A DNA stretch of 64,000 bases from Ciona savignyi (GCA_000149265.1 CH002614.1:1612253-1676252); one strand, 5' to 3'; shown: positions 24,401-37,425, counted from the stretch's first letter. Notes: generated from the sequence alone by a model not told the origin. Numbers and translations: made by a program.

Positions 24401-27400
24401 ACGATCCTACATATAAGGTAAATTATATTGAGGTATTTAAGTTTAGTTTGATTCATTTATTTTTTGCCCCAGCATTTAATAATGACATATCACGGAACAG
24501 AAACAGTAAAAAACGTTAAACCGAACTGTGCCAGTAAAACATGTATCTGTGCCCGTAACACAGGAAACTCAAAAATAGATCAAAATTCCACTTACCATAA
24601 TGACGGCAAAGCTAGTCAAATGGCTGCACTGACACGTGACCGACCCGGAAGCAGATTGTGACGTCACACAGCCGTCTTGTGACCAGTCACCGTTTCCGCC
24701 GTCCAAATTGTAGTCGAAATAAACGCACCGCGGGTTGAAGAGACTGGTAATTACGGCGGTCGAGTTGGATTGTGTCTCCGTGGGAATTCTCTGAACGGCG
24801 AGCGGTAACCTGTTTACCAATCAATTAACTCAAAATAGAAAAAAGATAAAACCAAATCAGTGGAGTGTTTACAACACAATGTTTTGCATATCATTCGTTC
24901 TGCGACCAAACAATATAAGTTGCTTCGAAAAAAACGTGGATTAAGCGACCCCTTAACGATTCTCCCGGTTTTTGGCTTTCAGCTGGATTAAACCAGGTTT
25001 CTACGAATAGATTGCCCATAAACCGGGTTTTGGCTACCAACCTACAGATAGTAAATGTTTTTTTACCAAGCACGTAACAAGAATTTCAAAATAAGTTGTT
25101 TTTTTGCTGGAACCACTTGAGCATCAGATCGATGTATTATCATTAATAACAGCTTTCTCGTCAAATATGGTATATTATCAATGATATACAACATTTTATC
25201 ATGACGACTAGCGTGCACTATTTGCTCTACTTGTGCCAGACTTACGATATTTCGACGGGTGTATTTAGGTTTTGAATGGATCTGCCAGCAACGGACGAGC
25301 CCACGACTGCACTGTTTATTACCGATGATTTTGTAGGTCGTGCGAATGAGCCGTTCATAATGGCATCAGTGGACGAAGTGCGGAACAGGCGTGCGTCAAC
25401 GTACCCCGTGAAAGATACCCTCTCCTGGAGGAAAATAAAATAACAGCGTCATAATTTCCCTGAAGGTTATATAAATCGAAACTGTGGGGTATATCTATGA
25501 CTATAGTCGTGTTTATGGTGTTATGTAAAGCTGTTACAGTGTAACGTATATTTTCTATTCTTTTCCGTTACACAACGAATATGAAAGAGACGTAACAGCA
25601 AAACATTAGAAATAATTGTATTTTTCTTAAATACCGGAAACTGTACCAAAATGGACAACATATTAAGAAGGTATGTTATCTACAATGCTCAATACTTTAC
25701 ACATAAAATAATAAACTGTGGTAATAGGTTTACTTGATTGGATGTGTCGGCAAATATATTCGAAGGAAGTGTAATTTGGGCAGAGTTTCTCGTTGACGTC
25801 GAAGTAAATCCAGAATCAAGTGAAAATGATGGCAAAACTGCATGAATATAAAGGAATCATTTATAGTTGTCTTACAACAGATATTGCAGGATTACGGAAA
25901 AATAGTTTTAAGTAAAATGTTTTGAAAACATGTTTAAAACCCAGCCACATAAGAATGTACCATGTGAATCAAACGGGTTACTACCTACCCTCCCACGATG
26001 CTGCAAACAAAAAATATTTATTAAGGCACTTATCATATGTATTCTATACCCTGTGGATAAATGGGTTAAAAACTTCACAAATATCTATACCAACATAACA
26101 GTGTTATACCCCCACATTATTGACCATAGTGAAACATTTTGACGTTTTTACATCCTTGGAGATTACGACAGGAATCTTATGTTTTGTCCCGTGGAAGGAA
26201 AAAAGGAGGGGAGTTATAACATGGGCAATCGGGAATTAAAAATGCTATTATACACCATAAATCGTTACCTAGCGCCCACCGCCTGGTTACTTGACTTGAG
26301 GAGTATGTTTTGTACGACAAAGACATTCCTTCAGTTTCAGAAGAACCCATAATATACTGGTTTTAAGCGCTGTCCGCCATGTCGTGCCCAAAAAAACAAT
26401 CGTCCAGCGAGCGACTGGCTTCGATCCTACATGACTGCGAAGCACTACCCAACAAACTATTCGACCGGCCATAACACAACAACCCGATCAACCACCCACC
26501 AATGTTCACGGATCCATTCACATCTCGTGCACCAGTCGTTAAACTCCCAAATGATCCTTGGAACGAGCCACCAACCAGAACCATAGTATTAAGAAGGTTG
26601 TCAACCATCAACGTTATATTGTTTGCCGTTGCAGAAGCAAATACAGCTGGAAACAAAAGGTTAATGTATTTCTTGTATATCCATAATTTTAACTATGTTC
26701 GCGAAGCAGTGGACACGAAAGCAATATATAAGTTCTTTGGGTTAGGAAGTACACTCGGTATAAAAAGACACTCATTATAAACTGAAGCTTTTGTCGGTGA
26801 TTTGCACGACTGCGATCAGATTTCTAGAATCGTTTTTAAACGACGACTTTCATTGAATTGTGGCCGCGTGAGTGCCTTATTCCTTAGCAGCACAACTATC
26901 CTATATCCTTGTCGACGATTCCAACAAAAAATGGATTGCTTTAACTGATAACAATAGATTAGTGAGAACGGTTATGATCAAACCAAGTACACATCCGAGC
27001 TACTGAATCAGTACTTAACAGCTTAATTATTTAGCAACCTACTTGTTGACGATCCGAGCAAGTCGACTACTTGAAGCACAGACATAGCAACCTTCTCATT
27101 TACCGAGACGTTACCACCGACCAGCATCATGAGATTCGACACCAAAACAGCTCCATCATCCGCACTGATTGAGTCTGAAGGTATACAAACAAATTATTTA
27201 AAAATTGGTTCCGCACCGGTGTTCCACAGACAGTGAAAATCCGCACCGGTGTTCCACAGACAGTGAAAATTGCATTTGTTATATAAAATCAAATGTCGCT
27301 AGCTTGTAGGTTGTGTCCTTATGGGCAAACACATAACGGACAGTGCCTGAACCTATTGGAGTGATGGCAACGAATTAAATTATTAAAGACAATGTCTTTA

Positions 27401-30400
27401 GTTTTATTTTTATGGGAACATAAAATATGATATTATATTGATGTGAGTTTTTTTAAGTATCATTAAAACTAATGTTGCAAAAAACAAGCTTACTGGCATC
27501 TGCTCTAACAGCAAGTACTTGTGCAGTGTAATCACTTGCCACCTGAGCGATGTTTTCTTGAGTGATAGGAACATTTATACGGGGTACTGAAGGAATGGAT
27601 GAAGTCTGCAAAAGCAATAGCTGGTTATCAGACCAATGTGGCGTGTTTAGATGTAATAGGAAGAAAGAAAAGTACAAATCGCACATCATGCCCATGCAGA
27701 ATTAGGAAGGTAGTATACTCACGACAGTGGCAGACAAGGACGAAGATGTAGTTGAGGCGACTGAGCCTGTATCAATAAACGGTGAACTTGGTGTGTGTAA
27801 AGTACTTGAAGTTCCTGGATTTACGGTCGGTTGATTTACTGGCGAAATTGTTGGTTTTGATGCTGCCGTTGTTGTAGATAATACGATATCGGGCGCCTGG
27901 GTTGGTACAGCACTTCCAAAGTTGGTTTGGCTTGAACTTGTTAAGCCAAGAGTCGAGTCAGTCAAATGAACCTTGGGCGATGTTGTAACTGTCGCATTGG
28001 TGGGCTTAAAATTGGGGGTATTTGATTGGGGTACAGTTGTTGTTTGGGTTGTTTCTGCTGTTGTATAACTTGTGATGATACCTGAAGAGGACGTTTGTTC
28101 ATTTATTTGTGTTTGGTTTGCTGTTTGGCGTTTACCGCTTGGTACAGTGCTTACAGGTTCACTTGAGTTTGTAAAGCTTACATGACTGGTAACTTGGCTT
28201 GCGGTTGTTCTCCCAGGCGTAATTGTTGTTGCAGAAACTGAAAGTGTTTCTGCTTCGCCTGTTGTACCGCCGCTCAAAGTTGAAAATATGTTTTTCGTTA
28301 ACCCAATCAGTGTTGGTGTTCTAGTGGCGTTAAAAGTAACACTGCCTTGTATTGTACTAAGTTGCAAAACCTCTTGCGTTGAACCCATAGTTTCGTCATA
28401 CGGGACCTTTGTGGTCAGTTTTTCGGTAACTATAGACTGTGATGTCACAGTAGTGTTTGTACCAAATTCTTTAGTAATGGCGGCAGATGCTGAATTTGCT
28501 GGTTCATTAGTTTGGGTTGTTTTGCTGCCTTTTTGTTGACCAGGGGTTACCGTTACTTGCTCCGTTATTGTTCCAGAACTCGTTTCTAAAACCGGATTTC
28601 CGTCTGTGGTTGGGCTGTCAATCAATGCGGTTGACGTTTTCCCAACATGGGCGTTTATTGCAGAAGTTGCGTTTAAATAAAATGAGGTAAAAGGGTTAAT
28701 AGAAGTAAAACCAAAATGCGTATTAGTAAAATCAGCAGTAACGGTCGATAACACGTTTGTTTTAGTTGCAAAAGTCGATTCGGCGATTGTCGATCGCAAG
28801 GTACTGGTTAACTGGTTAGTTGATGTCGTACCGGTGGTTTTGACCGTAGAAAAAATTACCTCTTGTGGCGTACTCTGCGTCGTAGTGATGGATTTAGTCG
28901 AAGTTTCTGCAGTGTTTGTCACAGAGGACGCCTGTGTAGTTACTGCGGTTGTCGTCGTGTTTTTTGGTGTAGATGCCGCCGAAGTCGTATCTACTGGTGC
29001 TTGGGTAGAAGCGTTAATTTTGGACGTGGAACTAGCCGACGACCTTGTAGAAAACGTTAAATCCTGAATAGTGGAGACAGAAGCAGAGGTTTGTGGTGTG
29101 TTTGACTTGGTTTGCGCAGTCGGGGAAGCTCCTACAGTACTTGCTTCTGTGAGTACAGTCATGTTTGGCGTCGTTATTTCCACCCCTTGTGTTGTGTCGC
29201 TACCTGTACTTGCTACTGGTGAACTACCATCTGTGGTCACACCTTTCGTAATAGAGGTGGTCATGTGCGATGGTGCAGTTTGTGACGTCATAAAAACTGA
29301 CGTAATCATGGGAGAGGATAGTGTCTTCATATCTTGAGTTGTAGTATCTAATGTCGCGGCAATGGTTGTGCTTTGGATGGTAGGAATTGCATTGGACGTT
29401 GCAGTTGATTGTACCGTAGACACCGTTACCGTTGTAGCAGCTAAAAAATAAAGTAGAAATTTTGCATTTTGCGTCTAACAATAAACAAGGTGAACTATAC
29501 AATGGTCTACTTCACACAGAAACCAAAAAGCACAGCACTTTTTTGAACAGAACATCAACAAATAGTGACCACAATTTAATATTACATTGTTTTTCGGTTA
29601 CTACTCAAAACAACAGTTGTATGAAAAAGTTGTAACAAAAATCCCTGAATTATATACAAATCTTAGATAACAATGTACAATAACTTAAAAAAAGCAAAAA
29701 CGGGATGTTAGTTTAAAAAATTCCGTGGTGGGTACCTCGTTTGAGCCATTTAAGAACGCATTCTGCATACGAATCGGTCGTACCAACTATTCATTCATAC
29801 ATTCTGTATACGAATCGGTCGTGTCAACCATTCAGTCACACTATCTGTATACGAATCGGTCGTACCAATCATTCAGTCATACATTCTGTTTATGAATCAG
29901 TCGTGCCAACCATTCGGCCACACATGCCGCATATAAATTGATTGCACTAGCCATTCGGCCACACATGATGTATATACAAATCGGTCGCGCTAACCATTCA
30001 TCCACACATTATACGAATCAGTCGTGCCAACCATTCTGCCACATATGCTGCATATAAATGGATTGCACTTGCCATTCGGCGACACATGATGTATACATAC
30101 ATATTCTGTATATGAAAAGACCTAACTAACCACTCGTCCAGACGACTGTCCAAATTGCACAATGTCTTACACACTTACCTATACAGGTGGCAAGGATAGG
30201 GTGTGGATTTACATCCACGTAACCAGGATCGCACACACATCCGAACCCTCCCAAAGTGTTAATGCACTTTGAATGAGGGATCAAAGGGCATAGTCCGGCA
30301 AATGCCCCCGAACATTCGTCGATATCTATAAATCAAGAAAGTAGATATTATGAATAAAAAACACAGTTACTAGTTCAGGGCTAGAACAGGATACTCATGT

Positions 30401-31394
30401 TTATCTGCGAAAATATTAAAACTCGGCGTGTTCTACAAAACGATGTAATCTTTCAATAAACTCGTGATGTTATCTATTGTATTGAATAGGTTGGAAATAA
30501 TGCTACAGTTTTGTTTACCAAACTACAGGGTTTAGGTAACGTGCGTTCAAGATAAAAACCGACTAGTTTCGGGAATGTCCCTATATCTTGTTGCTAAGTT
30601 CATATCATTCCCTTGCCGATTTGCATACAGACGAGATTACTGGTTTCTACCCCACACTTAAAGTACGCAACGCAATATATAAATTATTTTCAGAAACCTA
30701 GCATACCGACAGCAATTTTCAGGATGTTTTATGCCATACGATGTCAAAATGAAAGCGATATTAAAAATTATTTTCAAGTTTACTTGTGAGATTTACTTCA
30801 TGATCCTGATCAAACAATACGAAAATGTTGCAATATCTCGCGGAACACCTGAGTAATGCAAATGGCACGCAAAATGCTCCTGCCCCCTGTTTAGCAACCA
30901 TTAGACTAGTAACACGCGTCTATTTAACATTTATAAGCTGTTTGTATTTGCAGTGTTAGAGTTGTTTGGACGATATTTCATTACCATGTAAGTCAAAGTT
31001 AAGTATCCTCTTATGGTCGGTAACAGAGTTTGAAATAAACAGTTAAGGGATTAACATTACATCAGAATCGCTTTTACACAGCAGTTAACACGTTAACTGC
31101 GCATAACACGATATTCGTGTAATGGTAAACGTTATAGCTGAGATTGCGTGAAATGAACCGAGCCGTAATAGTTTCCTAATGGTGGGTGTGTCCTGCAGTA
31201 AACCAGAACAGAAACTCAATAAGATTGAAACTTAAACTTCAACCTACACCGGAGACGACACGACTTGTTTAGCCAAAATAAGAGTACGTGCTGGCAAATT
31301 ATACATATTTGTGAATAATATCATTGTCTCCATAACTTTTACAGCATATATTTTCGCGGCTATAGAATGACTATTAAATCTTTTTTGTACATAG

Positions 31395-31437
<43 letters not shown>

Positions 31438-34223
31438 ATAATTTTTATTGCACCTTTCTGTGAACCGTGGATTTAGTTACATATAAAAAACCTTGCTCTT
31501 AGAAAATAGATAGCATAAACGTTATTGAGATTTGCATTTATTTTTTATGCCCTTACCTTAAAACATCAGCTCTAGATGTGAGATAAACAGATTAAGGAAA
31601 CTAACAGTAAGTGGTAACACTAATAAGTACACCGACACTAACTGTACACTTTATTCGTTAACTAACCTTGGCATACTGTGCCGGGATTGCTGCGATCTGT
31701 ATCTTCGAATCCAATACCACACCTACAAGAATAACCTCCGACATTATTCGTACATATCCCTTTGGCGGAGCAGTTGTTCAATTCAGTAATACTACATTCG
31801 TCGATATCTGCGACAGAATAGTTGTAATGAAAATTCGTGCTATCAGAACCGAAATGGTCGCCAGCTAGTTTATTGATACCTTGGACAAGGCACTTAGCTG
31901 ATATCACCGGAACCCTGTAGATTAAAAGTGGTTCTACTAAAAATAAAGAAACGTAGCAATCATACAACATACTACATCACACAAACGAAAAAACATGCAT
32001 TTTGGTAAGTTTATCTTGTTTTTTCAACCGACATATTTGCTACTCAACTTCATAAATCTTTTCAAAATGTTGTGTTATCATAAAAAACACAGTTTCATAT
32101 ATGTGCTCAATGTGAACTAGTCTACAAATACACACCATCGAGAAGAGCACGCATATTAGGATACCTGTGCAGTTGGTCCCAGGTTGAGAAGTGTTCTGAT
32201 CCAGGAATCCGGACAAGCACTGGCAAGTGTAGGTTCGAAACTGATTGATGCATTTTGCGTGCGGCGAACACACAGATTTGTTTTGGCCACATTCGTTGAA
32301 ATCTAAAATAAATAAGTTTTAAGAAATAGGATATATTAGGGGATTTATCCTAAATGGGAAACCGAAAGGTTGTTATCCTACAGATAACATTCAGATTCAG
32401 ATATTTTTGTTGGTGAGTGCCATAATGACATCTAAGTAAACTTGGAATCGCCTGCGTTCTTTGTAAATTTCCAAAAGTCCAGCCGTTCAACTAAAAATAT
32501 AAAATGGTAATTTAGATATACCTTTTTTTCTGAACGTGTTTTAGTCGCCTGACAAAATAATTAAAAGACAAAGAACGAATGCTTATTTTGCATTTTTATA
32601 AATTGGATACTTCATAACAATTTTGCTTTGAAAACATTGATGTATAACGTAAACTACCATTTACCATTGGTTTTGAAAGCATTTTACAAGCAACATGAAG
32701 TTGCAATTAACTATTCGCAACGTTGGCGCCTGTTCAATAAGCTAGTGTGTGTTACAGATAAATTAGTCTATCCGCATGATTGAGCTTGGATCGTATTACG
32801 AAAACACCTTTGCAAATGACGTACACGCGATGTATTCTAATACATTTCCTTCTTTTTTCGCGGATACTTAATAGTGTTGTCACGTGTTGGAAAATAACCT
32901 TGTTGGATACACATTACCAGCTGCGGCAATTCTACTGCTGATATGCGGCGTTCAAAACGGTAGTGTGTTGAAACTACTGTTTAGCAAGACACTTGTTTAG
33001 TTCTTGTGGTTCAATGCTTGCCACGCTGTGTGATGGATAATTCACCACGATATTATGATCAAACAGTTGTTGTGACAATTTGCTACCGAGGTTATGTGCG
33101 CTCTTGCAACCAACCCATTAAAGACAAAACAGTGATTTTATTATCACAACGCACAATTTGGGAAACTCCACCAGCTGTTGGGGCAGTAAACACAAACTTA
33201 TTTGACGTTTTTGGGGATTATCGAACCGTTTAGGTGAGTTTAGTAAATTTTAACTCCTTCGTTAAAAGCAAAATATTAGCGGCAAAACTACAGTGGTCGA
33301 ACGGCAAAACTACAATAGCTATTCTGTAAAGACTGAATTACAAAAACGGCAAAAGAGTTAAAACACATTTAATTACAAAGAGACCTTTATTTGATATATC
33401 ATAATAAATTTTACTTACCATTGATAAGAATATCACTGGAGACTACGGTCTTGTTCAGGTTATTCGTTGTATTTGCCAGCAAGAGTTGTTGAACAACCTC
33501 CGTCACTAATGAACTGCAGGGCCCAGTACCGTTGCAGGACATCTGCAGCAAGAAAGATCCGGCTGGAAGAAGTTGTGCTATTACTTTAAGTGGTTTTTAT
33601 TTTGGTGAACTAAATTTTGACCACATGATAGGCATGTTATAAGGGTTTTTTATTAAAAAGTAGTAAGTGTTTTTTATTTTCTAGTGGGCTAAATTTCTGG
33701 TTAAAGAAGCCGTTTTTTAGAATTCTCTCTCTATATATATATAGCGGTTTCTAACCAATGTATTTAAGTTAATTAATTATTTAATTGATTAACCCTATGA
33801 ATAAAAGTGTTTAGGTCCCGGGGGTTAAATAAAGGGCTATGTTGCTTCGTCTTTTCTTGGGCTGAAATGCTTGTGTCTTTGCCGAAGATTAGATTACATA
33901 CGTATTTGCATTAAATCCATTTGCATGTCAAGTGATCCGTAGAGCGAGGGATTCACAAATACACGTTGATATTTAAAGGTAACTACCAAGGCTTCCCTTT
34001 GCCAGATTGTTTTAAATCCTTTGGATAGAATGGGATTCTAGTGTGTTTTAAAGCTAACCGTGCAATGGTGGATTCGGGTTTAAAAAAATGGTGGTATATA
34101 CATTGTGTGCTAATGTGCAACAGTAGTAAAATAGCCACAAGTCACACGCGTAGGTTCCTTACCTTGTACATGTGCAACCAATGCTGCACACACTAACACA
34201 AGGGCAGTCCACGTTTGAACCAT
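20476..34223 (-). CDS. Adhesion G protein-coupled receptor with EGF repeats and mucin-like stalk, 18 exons, complete
   Basis: Exons in transcript order: 34223-34163, 33562-33419, 32302-32165, 31807-31667, 30325-30179, 29440-27723, 27605-27494, 27174-27043, 26646-26500, 25837-25734, 25424-25246, 24809-24596, 24260-24151, 23515-23389, 22936-22686, 22221-22059, 21726-21577, 20985-20476 (TAA). All junctions keep frame; the product is 1515 residues. Order: signal peptide (1-20), short Cys-containing segment (21-68), three EGF-like domains (69-210), Ser/Thr-rich stalk (211-783), GAIN domain (about 784-1079) ending in a GPS, seven membrane segments (about 1085-1362) and a Ser-rich tail. Such receptors self-cleave at the GPS and are activated by the exposed tethered peptide. 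EGF-like domains plus GAIN resemble the ADGRE/CD97 and ADGRL4 groups, but I cannot assign an orthologue. The start Met is chosen because it opens a clean signal peptide directly before the first donor. The gene converges on the MIB2-like gene. Confidence 0.94.
21419..21475. repeat. Compound (CT)n(AT)n microsatellite
   Basis: A CT run passes directly into an AT run of about 17 dinucleotides, in an intron of the adhesion GPCR gene. Confidence 0.95.
23930..24003 (-). mobile_element. SINE family A, partial
   Basis: Reads in reverse as GGGGGGCGAACTCATAATGG and GTGCGAAACTCAGTCCG, the B-box half of the family. Intronic. Confidence 0.5.
24298..24360 (+). mobile_element. SINE family B, head fragment
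   Basis: GGTGGGTTAGTGCGTCGC and TTACAGGTTCGAAACTGG match the tRNA-like head only. It lies 40 bases upstream of the TM1 exon acceptor on the opposite strand. Confidence 0.6.
26222..26472 (-). mobile_element. SINE family B, degraded
   Basis: CATTCCTTCAGTTTCAGAAG, GCGCCCACCGCCTGG and a head ending CTGCGAAGCACTACCC follow family order. It ends about 28 bases from a donor of the adhesion GPCR GAIN region. Confidence 0.55.
27211..27270. repeat. Perfect 30-bp tandem duplication
   Basis: Two identical adjacent copies beginning CCGCACCGGTGTTCC, in an intron of the adhesion GPCR; the identity implies a recent event. Confidence 0.97.
27723..29440 (-). other. Adhesion GPCR exon 6: 572-residue Ser/Thr-rich mucin-like stalk
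   Basis: A single 1718-base exon encodes a Cys-free stretch dominated by Thr and Ser with Pro, Val, Ala, Asn and Gln. This composition suits dense O-glycosylation and would hold the EGF domains away from the membrane. It starts with AATTVTV and ends L-S-A-T-V. Many short direct repeats of T-T/S-T codons produce long antisense open frames, which are not genes. Confidence 0.93.
29750..30115. repeat. 41-bp minisatellite related to the SINE A head
   Basis: About eight diverged units of the form GTATACGAATCGGTCGTACC followed by AACCATTCGGCCACACATTCT. The unit is the reverse complement of the A-box region of SINE A. It lies in an intron of the adhesion GPCR. Confidence 0.88.
31397..31432. repeat. 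(TA)n microsatellite
   Basis: A run of about 18 TA dinucleotides in an intron between EGF exons. Confidence 0.95.
31858..31975 (+). mobile_element. SINE family B, fragment
   Basis: CTTGGACAAGGCACTTAGCT, GTGGTTCTACTAAAAATAAA and CAATCATACAACATACTACA correspond to the central body of the family. Confidence 0.5.
34163..34223 (-). other. Adhesion GPCR exon 1: signal peptide
   Basis: Encodes MVQTWTALVLVCAALVAHVQ, with a hydrophobic core and a small-residue end typical of signal peptidase sites. It ends in phase 1 at a GT donor (34162-34161), matching the acceptor at 33562. Confidence 0.88.
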
Positions 34224-37212
34224 GGGCGACCTTTTCCACACGGGGGAGCGGTTGGGGTTGTTAACTTCGTTTCTCTTTTAAAACTAGCTCCGGTAGTTCG
34301 GTTACGTCGGGCCACCAATAATCAGATGTGAGTGAGTAATCATTGTCCCATTTATACACAAGTTGCTTGTAAAGCACTAAACCTGGAGATAAAACTTAGG
34401 TATGATAGAAGTCGGGAAATTTTACTCGTGTTGGACCAGCAATTCCCGCCGGTCTAGTTAATGCACTTGGATGTGCAGGAAATGTGATGTATCGCTCCGC
34501 CACTTTGGTGTATTTTGCGGTTGATACGAATTGAGGGGCAGCCCATTCAGCGGAAATGGCACAGTGCGTAGTTTTAATGATATAACAACCGGAAAGGCCG
34601 TGTGGCCGAATTCTTTACGCGACAGATTCACGTTTCTTTTCTGTAGAACGATCTTATTAACGATCTTACGACTCGTTCGGAACTTGGACGGTTTAAAAAA
34701 ACTGCTGTTTTATTGCGGAACTTGGAATTTTAGAATTCAAATGTCTGTTCAGTAAAACTTATAGGCCTTATGCTCGAACCCAATGAAGTGCTACAAAAAT
34801 ATTAACGTTATATAGCACAGACAGCGTTTGTACACATGCTCACGGTCACGTTCATTATTTTAGATACTAAATTTTTGGGGATACTTTACCAGCGGTCGTG
34901 TAAATGCTAAATTTTTCGTTATATCTCATACTGTTTCTTTTACCGAATAAAGTTTTGACCCTGTAATTGCTGCTTTATCAGGACCGTTTTAGTAGAAATT
35001 GACATAAGAATCAGTGCCGTTAACCAATCGACCACACAATCTTTTGTCTTTGATTTCCAGCCTTTTTAAACCTGATGCATTTAGGCAGCGCTTTAAGTAG
35101 TACAAATACAAATAGAAGCAAGAGAATTTGCGATCATGGTCCTAAGCGAAATTCAACCTTACCTGCATGTTTTATCGTAATTTGTCAAGTGTTTTAATAC
35201 GGCCAAGTGAATGTTTTTTAAAGTTTCGAACTTCGGTTCGTCAATCAGACCATTATTTCCATCATTGCGCTAACCGTTCGGGCACAGAACAGCAACGATG
35301 TGAAACTGTTCTACACAAGAAAAGAAACAACCAAACTCCACGGCATGGCTTTATGCCTCAAGGGTAAATATAGTAAACATCACAGTTAAGTCCCGCTAAC
35401 ACGTTTAACTTCCATAAAAATAAATATTCCGATGAGCTTATCTCTCAGCAACAGTTAAACGATGGTGCGCACCGCAAAGCAGATAGTTAACGAAGCGTGA
35501 GGGTTGACTGTTGCTTCCCCAGGTGCGTCATCATGTTTAGCCAAGGCAAAGAAACTGCTTAAAAGCATAAACAACCCCTCCACCAGCCGTTACAGTGTTA
35601 AATACGAAAGAATATTATTTGACAAAGAAAATCTACATCAAAAGCTTAAAAAACAGTCCTATAAGTGGTATACAATCGCAAGAATATTATTTGATATCGA
35701 TACAGTTTGACATTAACAGAGTTCACGCCCAATTATGACATCGTACAGTTATACAAACTGCACGTTTTGAACTCTAAATCCTATCGCCTTAGCTGTTTTC
35801 GCTGTCGACTTAAATCGGTATGTATCACCAAACGAGGTGGTAAGTTTACTGGAAAACATAGGGGCTGGCGAAGTTGTGGAAGAAATAAACGGCTAATTAT
35901 TTAATATCGACGACGGTTTTTTACGATTTTTCATTACAATAACTAGTCAGTCCGACACGCATTTGAACAAAAAAGCGTATAGTCAGATTCGTGTGGGTAT
36001 GAGAAATATATGTTCAATATCATGGGATAAATCATCGCATGTATATGCATAAGTATGCTAATGTAATATAAAAGCTGCTAATGCCTTTAAAACATTAAAC
36101 CACCGTCATACACAGTTAACCATCAATACAACGTAATATCATAACAAATAAACGATTTGTAAACATAAGACAAAATACGGCAAAAGGACGATTTTGTCTA
36201 CCATGGCAACATTATCTAACGCACTTCGCGAACAGGAAACGATAAGTTCGTTGTGACGCAATTTAGCCAGACGGACAAAAATTCGGCCAGTAACATTTAA
36301 AACTGCCAAATGTCGAGATATTTTATGACTGCGCCCTTTCCTTCTGAAAACACATTTGGTTTACAAAATAAAAGTCCTTCCTTAAGTGTTTTTCTACCGG
36401 ACTAAGTTGGCCTTCTCACTAAACTGTTTATGATTCGCTAATCATTCGACTACATAACCCTTCTTCCTAGACTGTTACATGCAATACAGGCTCAAGACAA
36501 TTGTTTTGAGCCCCTCGCTAATTCTATAATGTGCAGGTTGCGAAGCTAATTAAAAGTCGTTGCAATTATACGAGAAAACGAATAAACCAACCATCGGGCA
36601 TGCTCATAAAGGTTACCGACATGATGTAATAAGCAAACCAAATCGTAAACTCGTCACATGGCCCTTTCTACCACTGTAAAGTCATGACGTTGAGTCAAGG
36701 TTAACGTTTAGGAGAACTGTTTTTTTTTCTGAATTCGGTAAAGAGCTAAATATAGTAAGCGTCCTGACGCATGTTCATACGAAGTAACGAAGTAGTTCGT
36801 AAAGTTTTGAAAATCCCAGCGTTTTTTAAATTTGCGTTTAAAGTTAAAAATACATAACATTGACACTCGAGCCTCACTAGGTTAAAAAAGACGTGACTAA
36901 TTACAGTTTGCATCAAAACATAATAACAGTCACATCTACATGCTTTAACTTTGACGTAACTGACGAATAAACTCAAGTGCAACCTGCCGAACACAACTAA
37001 CCTAACTCAATCGTTGGGGAGTTGGCACAAACTAAACGAGATCTTTCTTCGCGTTCGAAGTCGCTTGATTTCAAGGCGAGTCGTTCCGCTTTGCTTGACA
37101 TCAACGCATTTCAATTCATCATATACCGAGCCAAAAGGACCTCCATATTATATCACTTTTCCCATCATATTAAGGGTAGTGGCTACTGTGGGGTGCTAAT
37201 TTGAGCAACACT

Positions 37213-37425
37213 ATAAGGAGGGAAAGCGGGAAGGAGGGAAGAAGGAAAACTGCTCACCAAAACTATAACAGTTAATTTTAACCGTTTCCTGAACACTAAT
37301 CTCAAGCACGTAACTAATACTAACTCTAACCCCATGTTTAAAACAAACTCCAATGCCCTAAAATTAATTTTAGTGAGCAGTTTCCCTCATTCCCGCTTTC
37401 CCTTCATTTAGTTTTCCCCTGCTTA
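37213..37425. mobile_element. MITE-like element, family C, best preserved copy
   Basis: Left end AGGGAAAGCGGGAAGGAGGG and AACTGCTCACCAAAA; right end TTTTAGTGAGCAGTTTCCCT and CCCGCTTTCCCTTC. They form imperfect terminal inverted repeats of about 35 bases around a core of AACCCTAA-like words. No coding capacity. Confidence 0.8.

Larger units (their letters stand above)
24596..27605 (-). other. Adhesion GPCR exons 7-12: GAIN domain and GPS cleavage site
   Basis: Exons 27605-27494, 27174-27043, 26646-26500, 25837-25734, 25424-25246 and 24809-24596. The early part is helical (N-I-A-Q-V-A-S-D-Y-T-A-Q-V-L, V-A-M-S-V-L-Q-V-V-D-L-L), the later part beta-rich (ERVSFTGYVDARLF). The last exon has R-C-V-Y-F-D, D-W-S-Q-D-G-C-V, T-C-Q-C-S-H-L-T-S-F. 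All four GPS Cys and the H-L-T cleavage triad are present, so self-proteolysis between Leu and Thr is expected, leaving TSFAVIM as the tethered agonist. Confidence 0.94.
30179..32302 (-). other. Adhesion GPCR exons 3-5: three EGF-like domains, one per exon
   Basis: Exons 32302-32165, 31807-31667 and 30325-30179 are all phase 1-1, the usual form for shuffled EGF modules. They open (D)FNEC, (D)IDEC and (D)IDEC, and each has six Cys. The second reads N-V-G-G-Y-S-C-R-C and the third N-T-L-G-G-F-G-C-V-C. The D-I-D-E-C start with an N-x-x-G-G-[YF] core indicates calcium-binding EGF domains. The first has N-Q-F-R-T-Y-T-C-Q-C and is less canonical. Confidence 0.93.

Noticed and set aside
28288-29337. 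Valine-rich open frames on the plus strand
   Set aside because: They are the antisense of the Thr/Ser-rich mucin exon of the adhesion GPCR.
35504-35904. Two short plus-strand open frames with a repeated RILFD word
   Set aside because: Short direct DNA repeat, no domain and no supported splice sites.
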